Positions 26,853 through 35,399 of a stretch of 64,000 bases of DNA are shown here, one piece after another (the stretch's first letter is position 1; the number at the start of each line of letters is the position of its first letter). Both the position numbers and the translations under genes were made by a program. The DNA is from Collinsella sp. (lineage in GTDB: Bacteria > Actinomycetota > Coriobacteriia > Coriobacteriales > Coriobacteriaceae), in the NCBI GenBank assembly GCA_019419585.1, contig DXZQ01000001.1, positions 83,316 through 147,315 on the forward strand. Direction: 5' to 3'. The notes beneath the pieces are model-generated. The model saw only the letters and a program-made list of their open reading frames with translations, had not been told where the DNA came from and made no database searches.

Positions 26853-27914
26853 TTAGTAGTCGAACTGGTGATAGTAGCGACGGTAGTTGAGGTTGTGCTT
26901 GGTGACCGTCTCGTAGTAAGCGGCAAGGCGATCGGTGATCAGCGAGGAGAGGATCCACGGAGACACGATGACGCGGAACTCGTCGTCAAGGCCGGGGATC
27001 GCGAACTCGGCGGTGTCGATGATGTTGATGTCGGTGTCGCCGGTCACGCCGCGGGTCAGGAACGCGCGGACGCGCTCGTCGAGCTTGCGGTTCTCGTCCT
27101 CGCCCATGAACAGGAACACGGGGACGCCGGGCTCCACGAGCTCGAGGGTGCCGTGGAAGAAGTCGGCCGAGGTGATGTAGCGGGTGCGCTTCCACTGCAT
27201 CTCCTCCAGGATGCACATCGAGAACAGGATGGTCTCGCCCCACAGGGCGCCGGAGCCGATGAACATGGTGTAGGGGGCCAGGGCGTACTTCTTGGCGAGC
27301 TCCTCGGCGCGCGGCTCGAAGCGCTTGCGGATATCGAGCATGTCCTTCCAGATGTCCTTGGTCTGCTCGATAAACAGATCGAACTTGGGGAAGCAGCCGC
27401 GGCGGTTGAGCAGGCGCAGGCCGAAGCAGTCGGCGAGGTAGTAGCCCTTCTCGCAGCCGCCCGAACCATGGTCAGAAGCCATGGCGACGCAGTTCTCGGC
27501 GCCGACAGCCTGGCCGATGGGGCCCTCGGGCTTGGTCATGGCGTAGACGCGCACGCCCATGCCCTTCATCTTCTTGACGGCCTCGAGGACCTCGGGGGTG
27601 GTGCCGGACTCGGAGGCGGTGAGCACGACGGACTTCTCGGTCATGCGCTTGTGGCCCATGGCGTTCCACTCGGCGGCGTGGATCAGGTAGACCTCGAGGT
27701 CGCGGTCGCCGAACTTGTTCATGAGGTACTCGAGCTGCATGAGCTCGTCCCAGGTGCCGCCGACACCCATCAGGAACACGGCGTCGTAGCCCTCGTCGGC
27801 AACCTTGTCGGCGAGCGCGGTCATCTTCTTGCCGGTCTCGTAGAGCGCCTTGCCGTCCTCGAGATAGCCCTCCTGGTCGAAATGCATGATCTCGATCTTC
27901 TCGGTTTCCTTCAT
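26853..27914 (-). CDS. SIS-domain sugar-phosphate deglycase/isomerase (FrlB-like)
   Basis: A 353-residue protein with two SIS domains, similar in length and layout to fructoselysine-6-phosphate deglycase. Sugar-phosphate binding segments: MGVGGTWDEL, LTASESGTTPEVLEAVKKM and IGSGALWGETILFSM. The C-terminus ends HNLNYRRYYHQFDY, like the conserved RRYYH-type tail of FrlB proteins. FrlB splits Amadori phosphates into glucose-6-phosphate and the amine. It is encoded between a second SIS gene and a TIM-barrel epimerase. The exact substrate is not readable. Confidence 0.8.
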   Translation of the reverse strand: MKETEKIEIMHFDQEGYLEDGKALYETGKKMTALADKVADEGYDAVFLMGVGGTWDELMQLEYLMNKFGDRDLEVYLIHAAEWNAMGHKRMTEKSVVLTASESGTTPEVLEAVKKMKGMGVRVYAMTKPEGPIGQAVGAENCVAMASDHGSGGCEKGYYLADCFGLRLLNRRGCFPKFDLFIEQTKDIWKDMLDIRKRFEPRAEELAKKYALAPYTMFIGSGALWGETILFSMCILEEMQWKRTRYITSADFFHGTLELVEPGVPVFLFMGEDENRKLDERVRAFLTRGVTGDTDINIIDTAEFAIPGLDDEFRVIVSPWILSSLITDRLAAYYETVTKHNLNYRRYYHQFDY

Positions 27915-27974
27915 TTGTCTCTCCTTTCTGGGGTTGTTTCCACATCCCCCATGCCAACGGGCATCAAAACCCGC

Positions 27975-29090
27975 TTACATTCCGTAACACTCGGCCGCTT
28001 TGGCCTTAAGCGCATTGACTGACTCTTCGTAGCCCTCTGCCTTGACCTCCATTTGCTTGGAGACAGCATCGAGATACGGGTGCACGTCCCATGACTTCAG
28101 ACGCTCGGCTATCATGGCCGCAATCGTCTGGAAGAACACAAGATTGGGAATTGCGCTGAGCAGCGGCGCCACCTGAGGCACCGCAACCTCGTGAGCCCTA
28201 CCCTTGGGATGGGCCGTGAGCAGCACCGTTTTTGTCGTAACGTTCGATAGCGCATCAGCGATATTCGCAAGACGCTCCGACCCCTGCGGATCGTCGACGA
28301 TAAACACCAGATAGCCCGGAACGATCTGCATCTCGGGACCGTGGACGAACTCCTCGCCTTCGTGATGCATGGCAGGAATCTTGATGGTCTCGCTCAGCTT
28401 GAGGGCCGCCTCTTCGGCAACGCCATAGTTGGGGCCGTTGCCGACGACCATGGCGGGCGTGTGCTCAGAAAGCTCGAGCATGTGGTCTTGGACATATGCC
28501 TCGGCGGTCTTGCACATCACGGCATTGGCCTGGATAGCCTCACGCAGGTCGTCAAGACGCTGGGCAACGCCCTTGGCGTCAATCGTTCCGCGCGCCTGAC
28601 CGCCGTAAATACCAAAGAGCACCAAGTACTCAACGAGCACCTCGACGCCCAGAGTCACAAAGTCCACCGACTCGACGCCCACACCGTAGTTAAGAACGAT
28701 GTCAGCGTGTTCCTTGATGGGTGCCTCGACGTTTGCCGTGAGCGCAACTGCAGCCATATCGTGTGCGCGCATGTAATCGAGCGCCGCAATCGTATTGGTC
28801 GAATAGCCACTCTGCGAAACGGCAATGTTGAGCACATGCTGCGGATAGGTGTGTTCAAAATCGACGAAGGCCTCGGGCGTCACAACGGACACCTGCATTT
28901 GCAGGGCATCTTGCAGGTAATCGCGGGCGCAATCGGCGGCATGGCGCGACGAACCCGAAGCAACGATGCGCAGCGCGTCAAAAGAACCGGACTGGAAAAT
29001 ATCAACGAGCTGCGCTACCAGCTCAGACGAACGCTCGAGGTTCTCCCCCATACGCACATGGGCAAGCTGAACGTAATCGAGCATCTTCAT
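27975..29090 (-). CDS. SIS-domain protein related to GlmS isomerase/AgaS/deglycases
   Basis: A 371-residue protein with two SIS domains: VASGSSRHAADCARDYL and AVSQSGYSTNTIAALDYMR in the first, GNGPNYGVAEEAALKLSETI and HHEGEEFVHGPEMQIV in the second. The second resembles the GlmS isomerase half, but there is no N-terminal glutaminase domain. It is probably a sugar-amine phosphate isomerase or deglycase acting with the neighbouring SIS protein. The ATG at 29090 follows AGGTGAG. Upstream is a GntR-type operator candidate. Confidence 0.8.
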   Translation of the reverse strand: MKMLDYVQLAHVRMGENLERSSELVAQLVDIFQSGSFDALRIVASGSSRHAADCARDYLQDALQMQVSVVTPEAFVDFEHTYPQHVLNIAVSQSGYSTNTIAALDYMRAHDMAAVALTANVEAPIKEHADIVLNYGVGVESVDFVTLGVEVLVEYLVLFGIYGGQARGTIDAKGVAQRLDDLREAIQANAVMCKTAEAYVQDHMLELSEHTPAMVVGNGPNYGVAEEAALKLSETIKIPAMHHEGEEFVHGPEMQIVPGYLVFIVDDPQGSERLANIADALSNVTTKTVLLTAHPKGRAHEVAVPQVAPLLSAIPNLVFFQTIAAMIAERLKSWDVHPYLDAVSKQMEVKAEGYEESVNALKAKAAECYGM

Positions 29091-29112
29091 CGTCTCACCT
29101 CGTAACAAATCA

Positions 29113-29129
29113 TTAGTATTTGATACCAA
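29113..29129. promoter_or_regulatory. Candidate GntR/HutC operator of the SIS operon
   Basis: TTAGTATTTGATACCAA is a near-palindrome of the form TTrGTAT-N3-ATACyAA, like sites bound by GntR/UTRA regulators. It lies 23 bp upstream of the first SIS gene. A further TTGATACC half-site is at 29153-29160. Confidence 0.5.
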
Positions 29130-29283
29130 TCACAGTTACAGGTTACGGCTTTTTGATACCTCTTTGTCGATTAATTTATCCCCATCGGCGAACGGTCGAT
29201 TTTGAGCCCTGTAAGGTTGTATATACAGCTGACCCAACGATCAAAACTGGTTAGTTTCCCAGCCGTTATTCACAAAATACCAG

Positions 29284-29997
29284 CTAGTACGTATAGGTGT
29301 AGCCGCCCGTATCGCCACGATTGAAGGACTTTACATACTCGATAGCCTGACCGCTCGCGTCATAGCTCACGCATTCCAAAAGCAAAACAAGATCGCCCTG
29401 TTCCAGTCCAAGGAGACCGGCATCTCGTGCGCCCAGCGCTTCGATATCGAGCTTTTCCTGTGCCATGACTGGCTTTCGGCCCAGCATCTCATAGGTCTCG
29501 TACAAACTGAAGACCGACACGTCAATATCTTCGATGGTTGGGAACAGCAGGCAGGGAATCAGCGCCGTCTCAATCGATACGGGGCTACCGTTTATGCAGT
29601 TCAGGCGTCGAACGGAATAGAGCAGGTCGTCCTCGGCGATGCCAAACAGGTCGGCGTAATATGGCCCCGCATAACGCTTGGAACGCGCGAGAATACGGAC
29701 GGACGGCTCGCCGCCCGAAGCACGGACCGATTCACGGAAACCGACCGTGCGTTCAAAAAAAGCAGGTACTTTCTGCGCCACAAAGGCACCTTTTCCCCGA
29801 ACACGGCGAATCTGCCCGCGCCGAACCAGCTCATCGACAGCGCTTCGGATGGTCAAGCGTGTCGTACCAAATTCCTCGGCAAGGTCTTTTTCGGACGGAA
29901 TCATGGAACCCGTGGGATATATACCGCGCTCGATACGTTCCTCGATGCGGCGTCGAATGCGCATATAAACCGGGGTGGCATCTACTGTTTCAGCCAT
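29284..29997 (-). CDS. GntR-family transcriptional regulator (UTRA)
   Basis: A 237-residue regulator. Residues 8-75 form the winged helix (YMRIRRRIEERIERGIYPTG, then EKDLAEEFGTTRLTIRSAVDELVRRGQIRRVRGKG in pieces), and the rest is a UTRA effector domain that usually senses a sugar phosphate. Its start overlaps the end of a second GntR gene by 16 bp. It is encoded directly upstream of the SIS-SIS-TIM operon on the same strand and is its likely regulator. Confidence 0.9.
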   Translation of the reverse strand: MAETVDATPVYMRIRRRIEERIERGIYPTGSMIPSEKDLAEEFGTTRLTIRSAVDELVRRGQIRRVRGKGAFVAQKVPAFFERTVGFRESVRASGGEPSVRILARSKRYAGPYYADLFGIAEDDLLYSVRRLNCINGSPVSIETALIPCLLFPTIEDIDVSVFSLYETYEMLGRKPVMAQEKLDIEALGARDAGLLGLEQGDLVLLLECVSYDASGQAIEYVKSFNRGDTGGYTYTY

Positions 29998-30749
29998 TGT
30001 TCACCTGCCACGCTCCTCATGCCGTTCTCTTCGCCGTTATCGGCAAAGCGGAACTTTGTGGGCAAAATCACCGATTTGCAATGCTCCACAAAACGCATGT
30101 CCTTATCGAATTCGATCGAGCTCTCATAGAACACCGGCGTTCCCTCTTCTTGCTGGAGCAGCTCGGCCTCTTCGGCGTTCAAACGCGAGATGGAGATATG
30201 CTCACGTCCATGCTCAACACGCACGCCACCTTCTTTGAGCAAGACATCGTAAAGGCTCTCACACTCAAAATCGTGCTCGGGAAGCGCGGGGCACAGGGAC
30301 AGGTTAACGTGAGCGGTCTCGATTGACGCCGGCTCGCCCTCTATAAGCCGAATGCGCTGCATGCGGAGTAAAGGAGCGCCCACAGCCACCCCAAGCTTGT
30401 CGGCAAGCGCCTCATCCGCCTCGATGGTCCCGGTGGAAACCAGACGAGAAGAGGGGTGCAGGCCGGCAGTCCGCACAGCATCGGAAAAGTTATACGTTTC
30501 CTGGAAGATATTCAGCGGCTTGGGAGGACACACATACGTACCCGATCCGCGACGGCTCTCGAGCGTTCCACACGAGATGAGCCGCGTGATACCGGCGCGC
30601 AACGCCGTACGCGAAACGCCAATCTCTTCGCACAGCACGCGCTCAGCCGGCAGGCGATCGCCGCCGGCAAGCTGGTGGTGCTGGATATACCAAAGAATTC
30701 CCTCAACAGCACGATCTTTGGGGGGAATTGCATAAGATTCGCCTGCCAT
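29982..30749 (-). CDS. GntR-family transcriptional regulator (UTRA), second
   Basis: A 255-residue regulator with an N-terminal winged helix (ERVLCEEIGVSRTALRAGIT, GTLESRRGSGTYV) and a C-terminal UTRA domain. It is not a close copy of its neighbour; the DNA-binding helices differ, so the two probably see different sites. The 3' end overlaps the next regulator gene by 16 bp, which means co-translation. Two overlapping UTRA regulators in front of one catabolic operon is unusual. Confidence 0.9.
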   Translation of the reverse strand: MAGESYAIPPKDRAVEGILWYIQHHQLAGGDRLPAERVLCEEIGVSRTALRAGITRLISCGTLESRRGSGTYVCPPKPLNIFQETYNFSDAVRTAGLHPSSRLVSTGTIEADEALADKLGVAVGAPLLRMQRIRLIEGEPASIETAHVNLSLCPALPEHDFECESLYDVLLKEGGVRVEHGREHISISRLNAEEAELLQQEEGTPVFYESSIEFDKDMRFVEHCKSVILPTKFRFADNGEENGMRSVAGEQWLKQ

Positions 30750-30787
30750 TGCACAGACTCCTCATTCAGAAACGTATGCCGCCAAAA

Positions 30788-31276
30788 TTAGACCAGCCCT
30801 CCCATGGCATCAAATTCGGCCTTGATCTTCTCGGCGACATTCCGATACGACTTATATAGACTTGAATCGCGTTTGACTTCGTCGGTCATAACGGGAATCT
30901 CTAATTTGGAAACCTCGTCTTTTCCCGTCTGAACCGCCACAACAACGCCCATACCAAGACACATATTACGCTTGGCAGCGTTTATTTTCGCCGCCTTGGC
31001 AGGATTTGCCAGGATACGCTGGGCAAATTCCTGTTTTGAGGCCACTTCCTCGGCCTCCGGATCGCCCGCCTCGGCCACTTCGCACTGCAACACATCCGCA
31101 TAGTCAAAAATCTTCGGCTCGCCGCCGCGCTGATGCACGGCCCACTTGCGGCGCGTGGCATCCTGGTAGATAGCCGGCAAAAACGTAAACCGCGGTGGGT
31201 CCAAAATCGTATCCGTGATGGTAAACACATCGGGATCAAAGGCATCCTGCGGGTTTTTCTTCTTGAACAGCCCCAT
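30788..31276 (-). CDS. Conserved-looking protein of unknown function
   Basis: A 162-residue soluble protein I do not recognise. It begins MGLFKKKNPQDAFDPDVF, has an acidic middle (AEAGDPEAEEVASKQEF), and ends in a helical segment EKIKAEFDAMGGLV. It has one hydrophobic stretch (MCLGMGVVVAVQ) that is too short for a membrane span. The ATG at 31276 has GGGAGG 5 bp upstream. It lies 38 bp before the GntR pair on the same strand and may open that operon. Confidence 0.65.
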   Translation of the reverse strand: MGLFKKKNPQDAFDPDVFTITDTILDPPRFTFLPAIYQDATRRKWAVHQRGGEPKIFDYADVLQCEVAEAGDPEAEEVASKQEFAQRILANPAKAAKINAAKRNMCLGMGVVVAVQTGKDEVSKLEIPVMTDEVKRDSSLYKSYRNVAEKIKAEFDAMGGLV

Positions 31277-31397
31277 ATCAGCCTCCCGTACTAGCATTAA
31301 ACAACTCATGCTGAATATAGCACCAATTTCAAGCCACTGCTTTATCGCATCGGTGCGCGGCGTCTATGGCTCGCCCAGCGGAAGAGTTCACGGACGA

Positions 31398-31470
31398 GGG
31401 CCGGGGTGCCTGCCTTGTTTTGAGAAGTGGGCTCCGCGAACTTCTCAAAACAAGGCAGGCACCCCGGCCC
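31398..31470. repeat. Perfect 31-bp inverted repeat
   Basis: The arms 31398-31428 and 31440-31470 are exact complements (starting GGGCCGGGGTGCCTGCC) with an 11-bp loop. It lies downstream of the lacI-type gene. The stem is much longer than needed for a terminator and no T run follows, which suggests a mobile palindrome. Confidence 0.85.
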
Positions 31471-31524
31471 CGCCGGCAAATAGCAGACACTCCGCATGCA
31501 ATCTATGCAAACAAACAAGTACGT

Positions 31525-32553
31525 TTAGCTACATTCGGTAAGTTCGAGCACGCTGCCCTTAACGATAAGCGCCGGCTCCAGGACGACCTCTTCGGCACGC
31601 CTGCCGCCCCTGCCGGCAAGACGCTTGGACATGCAGCCAAAAGCATGCTCCGCAAGGACGCCAGGATCCTGCTCAATCGCGGTCAGCGCCGGCTCAAAGA
31701 GAACATCGGCCGCCGAGTTGTCATAGCTCACCACCGAGATATCGCCCGGGATGCTCTTCCCCATCTCGTGCAAGCGCTTGAGCAGACCGAGGGCGATGTT
31801 ATCCGAACTTGCGAACACAGCGGTGGCATCAGTTGCGAGCACCGCCTCCGAGGCCTCGTATGCACTCGGAATGTAGTACTCGCTCTCAAACTCCAAGCGT
31901 GCGTCGATAGGCAGGCCAACCTCGCGCAGCGCGCGCTCATAGCCGGCAAGTCGTTTACGCCCCGTATTGGAACGGCGCGCGTTAACCAAGCAGGCAATGC
32001 GACGGTGGCCCTGCTCGATCAGATAGCGGGTGGCCATGTAGCCGCCCATCTCGTGATCGAACATCACCTTGTCGCACTCGAGTCCCTCAATGGCACGGTC
32101 GACCATTACGGCCGGAATGGGCAGGTGGCTGACTTCTTCGCGCAGGGCGCGGTCGTCGGAGAACTCGTCGCCCACGACCAGGAAGACGCCATCGACGCCG
32201 CGCGTCACCAGCTGGCGCAGCAGCTCCAGATCGTCATCGGCGCTTCCGCCCGAGCTGGTAATGAAGAGCGCATAGCCGTCCTCGCGGCAGCGCTTTTCCA
32301 GGCTACCGGCGAGCGAGGCAAAAAAGCGGCTCTCGATGTTAGGGACGATAAGGCCCAGCGTGCGCGACTCGCGCATGACCAGACTACGCGCAATCTGGTT
32401 AGGAACATAGTGGTTGCGCGCCGCGACCTCCTTGATGAGTTTGCGGTTTTCTTCCGAGATGCGACAGGGCCGATTATTGAGCACAAGCGAGACCGACGAG
32501 GGGGAAAGCCCCACCTCCTGGGCGATCTGCTTGAGGGTGACTTTGTTGGCCAT
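31525..32553 (-). CDS. LacI-family transcriptional regulator
   Basis: A 342-residue repressor. The N-terminal helix-turn-helix and hinge read VTLKQIAQEVGLSPSSVSLV and YVPNQIARSLVMRESRTLGL; the rest is a periplasmic-binding-protein-like sugar sensor (VMVDRAIEGLECDKV, AVFASSDNIALGLLKRL, DISVVSYDNS). AAGGAG precedes the ATG. It is divergent from murB and no sugar operon is adjacent, so its targets are probably elsewhere, possibly including the alpha-glucan genes to the right. Confidence 0.93.
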   Translation of the reverse strand: MANKVTLKQIAQEVGLSPSSVSLVLNNRPCRISEENRKLIKEVAARNHYVPNQIARSLVMRESRTLGLIVPNIESRFFASLAGSLEKRCREDGYALFITSSGGSADDDLELLRQLVTRGVDGVFLVVGDEFSDDRALREEVSHLPIPAVMVDRAIEGLECDKVMFDHEMGGYMATRYLIEQGHRRIACLVNARRSNTGRKRLAGYERALREVGLPIDARLEFESEYYIPSAYEASEAVLATDATAVFASSDNIALGLLKRLHEMGKSIPGDISVVSYDNSAADVLFEPALTAIEQDPGVLAEHAFGCMSKRLAGRGGRRAEEVVLEPALIVKGSVLELTECS

Positions 32554-32736
32554 CTCGCTCCTTCCGGGTTTACGCGCAATCTCTTGAAAGTATAGCGACT
32601 ACCCCTCTACCTCGGTGATAAACACTTTACCAATCCGGTAGACGGCTGTTTTATCGCCGCCAGCGCACCAAATCCGTCCGGGTGGGGTATATTGCAATCG
32701 ATTGATGACAACGACCACCAAAAGGCGGATATTCGT

Positions 32737-33699
32737 ATGCACGAGAACGACTTTTTTAACGAGGACCTGCTGTGCGCGCTCGCTGGCGTTGCCGGCGAGG
32801 ACAACGTGCTGATGAGCGAGCCCATGCGCGAGCACACCACGTTTAAGATCGGCGGCCCGGCCGATGTCTTTGTCACGCCCGATACCGAGCAGGGACTCGT
32901 CGCCACGCTTGACACCTGCTATCGTTGCGATCTGCCGCTCACCATCGTGGGCAACGGCTCCGACCTACTCGTCGGCGACAAGGGCATCCGCGGCGTCGTC
33001 GTGGCGTTGGGCGAGGGCCTCTCCAACATCACCGTCGACGGCACGCATGTCACGGCGGCAGCCGGTGCCTTGCTTTCCGATGTCGCCGTGGCGGCAGCCG
33101 AGGCCGGTCTCACCGGCATGGAGCCCATCTCGGGCATCCCCGGATCGGTCGGCGGCGCCTGCTACATGAACGCCGGGGCCTACGGTGCCTGCATGGCCGA
33201 TGTGCTGGAGTCCGTGCGCGTCTACAAACCCGCTCGCCAGCTCGACGACGGCACCCGCGGTAGCGGCAATATCATCGAGTTCGATGTCGACGAGCTCAAC
33301 CTGGGCTATCGCAAGAGCCGCATCGCCGACGACGGCTTTACCGTGCTTTCGGCCACCTTCAATCTCGCCCCGGGCAACGCCGCGATGATTAAAGCCGACA
33401 TGGACGACTACCGCCAGCGCCGCGAGGACAAGCAGCCGCTCGACATGCCGAGTGCCGGCTCCACCTTCAAGCGCCCCGAGGGCCACTTTGCCGGCAAGCT
33501 CATCATGGACGCCGGCCTGCGCGGCCACGCCGTCGGCGGCGCACAGGTAAGCGAAAAGCACTGCGGCTTCATCGTCAACGCCGACCACGCCACCGCCGCC
33601 GACGTCGACGAACTCATCCGCGACATCCAAGCCAAAGTCAAAGAGCAGTTCGACGTAGACCTAGAACCCGAAGTCCACCGAGTAGGCGAATTTTTATAA
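32737..33699 (+). CDS. murB: UDP-N-acetylenolpyruvoylglucosamine reductase
   Basis: A 320-residue FAD enzyme that makes UDP-N-acetylmuramate for peptidoglycan. Motifs: TTFKIGGPADVFVTP, VGNGSDLLVGDKGIRGVV, GMEPISGIPGSVGGACYMNAGAYG in pieces, and the catalytic Ser in SAGSTFKRPEGHFAGKLI. The C-terminus EPEVHRVGEF is complete. ATG 32737 follows AAAGGCGG; a longer frame from 32692 starts within the promoter region. A terminator follows directly. Confidence 0.96.
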   Translation: MHENDFFNEDLLCALAGVAGEDNVLMSEPMREHTTFKIGGPADVFVTPDTEQGLVATLDTCYRCDLPLTIVGNGSDLLVGDKGIRGVVVALGEGLSNITVDGTHVTAAAGALLSDVAVAAAEAGLTGMEPISGIPGSVGGACYMNAGAYGACMADVLESVRVYKPARQLDDGTRGSGNIIEFDVDELNLGYRKSRIADDGFTVLSATFNLAPGNAAMIKADMDDYRQRREDKQPLDMPSAGSTFKRPEGHFAGKLIMDAGLRGHAVGGAQVSEKHCGFIVNADHATAADVDELIRDIQAKVKEQFDVDLEPEVHRVGEFL

Positions 33700-33702
33700 A
33701 AA

Positions 33703-33724
33703 GAAGGCCCCGAAAGGGGCCTTC
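33703..33724 (+). terminator. Hairpin after murB
   Basis: GAAGGCCCC and GGGGCCTTC form a 9-bp stem with a GAAA tetraloop, 3 bp after the stop codon. The following run is AT-rich (ATATTTATT) rather than pure T. Confidence 0.8.
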
Positions 33725-33776
33725 ACCATATTTATTCAGACAACCCAGTCCGGTGTGTCACGCCTTGGACCCAGAA

Positions 33777-33907
33777 GGTCCGGGGCTGGGGGCGAGGCAT
33801 AAGGTTGGTCGCGAGTTCCGCACGCAAAGAAGGCCACTTAGTGTGGCCTTCGTCTTGCGCAGGACTGTAGAGCAGGCAACCTTATGCCTCGCCCCCAGTC
33901 CCGGACC
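33777..33907 (-). ncRNA. Structured intergenic element, copy 1
   Basis: A 131-bp element. Outer arms of 31 bp (33777-33807 and 33877-33907) pair with one wobble. The core holds an inner hairpin with stem GAAGGCCAC/GTGGCCTTC and a conserved GGACTGTAGAGCAGG. It begins 19 bp after the stop of the minus-strand hydrolase gene. Copies 2 and 3 are at 52059 and 56842. Whether it is a transcribed RNA, a 3'-end structure or a mobile palindrome is not known; it may relate to the published Collinsella-1 RNA motif, which I cannot check. Confidence 0.65.
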
Positions 33908-33926
33908 AACTTGCTTCAAACCGCAG

Positions 33927-35132
33927 CTACGACAGCGCGATACCGCCAAGCCAGCCCCAACGCACGCCAGAGCCAGTGCCATAGAAGCTAATAAACGAAT
34001 CAAGCGACTTAGACGTAATGGCACCCTCGTTGCTCATAACGATACCGCCGCCAACATAGATACCCACATGACCGTAGATAAGGCCCGGAGCACCCGTGCC
34101 GCTGTGCGAGGAATCGGCCACGATCATGCCCACCTGTAGCGCCGAGCGGTCGGAGCTATAGCACCAGGCGTTGAACATGTCACACGCGTTGCCGCCAAAA
34201 TAGCCCACGCCGGCGTTACGGAAGACATTGGTAACCCACGCCGCGCACCAGTTCTGACCCGGCGAAGGCGTGGAGTAGCACGCGTTGACGACGGCCTGCT
34301 GCTTGCCCGAGCCGGCATTCTGCTGCGGAGTTCCGGGCGCATACGATCCACCACCCGAACTCGAACCACCCGAGTAGGAATTGTTCTTGTTCGCGGCGGC
34401 AGCGGCAGCGGCGGCCTTCCTGGCAGCCTCCTCGGCCTGGGCGGCAGCGAGAATCTCGGAATCGCGCTGAGCCATGAGCTCCTTGACGTCGTCGGAAAGA
34501 CCGTTCAGCACGGTCTGGACTTCTTGCTGCTTGGCCTGCATATCCTGCATCTGAGCCGTCTGCTGGTCCTTGAGCTTCTCTAAGTCGGCCTTCTGCGACT
34601 CGAGCTCGGTCTTTTGCGCATCGAGCTCTTCCTGGATGGTCTGAATGTCCTCGATGGCGTCGCGGTCGCTCTTGTTGATCTTCTCAACGTAATGCGCGTT
34701 GGCGACGAGTTCCTCAAACGAGCCAGAGGCCAGCAGCAGCGACAGGATGTTCGTGCCGCCGGACTTGTAGCTGGCGGCCACGCGATCGGAAAGGTCGTTG
34801 CGCTTCTTCTTGAGCTCGGCCTTCTTTTCATCGATCTGGGCCTGCGTGTCGTCAATCTTGCCTTGGACATTCTCGATGTCGTTGAGGGTCTGGGCGTTCT
34901 TGTTGGCCAGCGCCGCATACTCATTTGCGATGCTGTCGAGCTGGGCCTGAACCTCGTCGAGCTGGGCCTGGGCGGCATTCAGTTTATCGGTGGTTTCTTT
35001 GGAAGCCTCCGCCGCATGGGCGCGAGCGGGCAGGCCAAAAAGAACTGCCGCAGAAGCGGCGCCGAACAGGGCCTTGAGGGCAGTGCGGCGCGAGAGCTCC
35101 TGGGAAAGGATGGAATCGCTGTTTGGTGACAT
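33927..35132 (-). CDS. Secreted coiled-coil NlpC/P60-CHAP-like peptidoglycan hydrolase
   Basis: A 401-residue exported protein. The N-terminus has a twin-arginine-type signal (SRRTALKALFGAASAAVLFG, cleavage after ARAHA). Residues 45-240 form a long coiled coil of the PcsB/CwlO type. An Ala-rich and Gly/Ser-rich linker leads to a C-terminal cysteine-hydrolase domain (about 275-401) with the catalytic Cys in QNWCAAWVTNVF and His in YGHVGIYVGG. PcsB/CwlO-like proteins cut cell-wall peptides and are activated by FtsEX. ATG 35132 has GGAG upstream. The structured element at 33777 follows its stop. Confidence 0.85.
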   Translation of the reverse strand: MSPNSDSILSQELSRRTALKALFGAASAAVLFGLPARAHAAEASKETTDKLNAAQAQLDEVQAQLDSIANEYAALANKNAQTLNDIENVQGKIDDTQAQIDEKKAELKKKRNDLSDRVAASYKSGGTNILSLLLASGSFEELVANAHYVEKINKSDRDAIEDIQTIQEELDAQKTELESQKADLEKLKDQQTAQMQDMQAKQQEVQTVLNGLSDDVKELMAQRDSEILAAAQAEEAARKAAAAAAAANKNNSYSGGSSSGGGSYAPGTPQQNAGSGKQQAVVNACYSTPSPGQNWCAAWVTNVFRNAGVGYFGGNACDMFNAWCYSSDRSALQVGMIVADSSHSGTGAPGLIYGHVGIYVGGGIVMSNEGAITSKSLDSFISFYGTGSGVRWGWLGGIALS

Positions 35133-35356
35133 ATGTACTCCGTTACATGTTTATTTATATGTCGCTCAACTCATACATATTAGCGTACATATGGCGCGTC
35201 CCAACGATTTCCACGAACGGCAGGAAACTACAAGGTCAGCGGCTCGTAAGCAAATGTCAAAGATCAGGTTATGCGTACGCAAGCTCTTCTGATGAGTACG
35301 TTAGCACAATCCTCTGCTTTTCCTACAGCGCACGATTTGGGCGTCCCTGCCTGCGC

Positions 35357-35362
35357 TATACT
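35357..35362 (+). promoter_or_regulatory. -10 box of galE promoter
   Basis: TATACT lies 37 bp upstream of the galE ATG. A TTTGGG sequence lies at a short spacing (15 bp), so the -35 assignment is weak. Confidence 0.45.
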
Positions 35363-35399
35363 CCCCTGAAGAAGTGTTCCTGATTCGATAGGAGACTAC

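Noticed and set aside
33700..33907. Structured element copy 1 as an ordinary terminator
   Set aside because: murB already has its own hairpin at 33703, and no T run follows either end of the element. The conserved core in three loci is not explained by termination.
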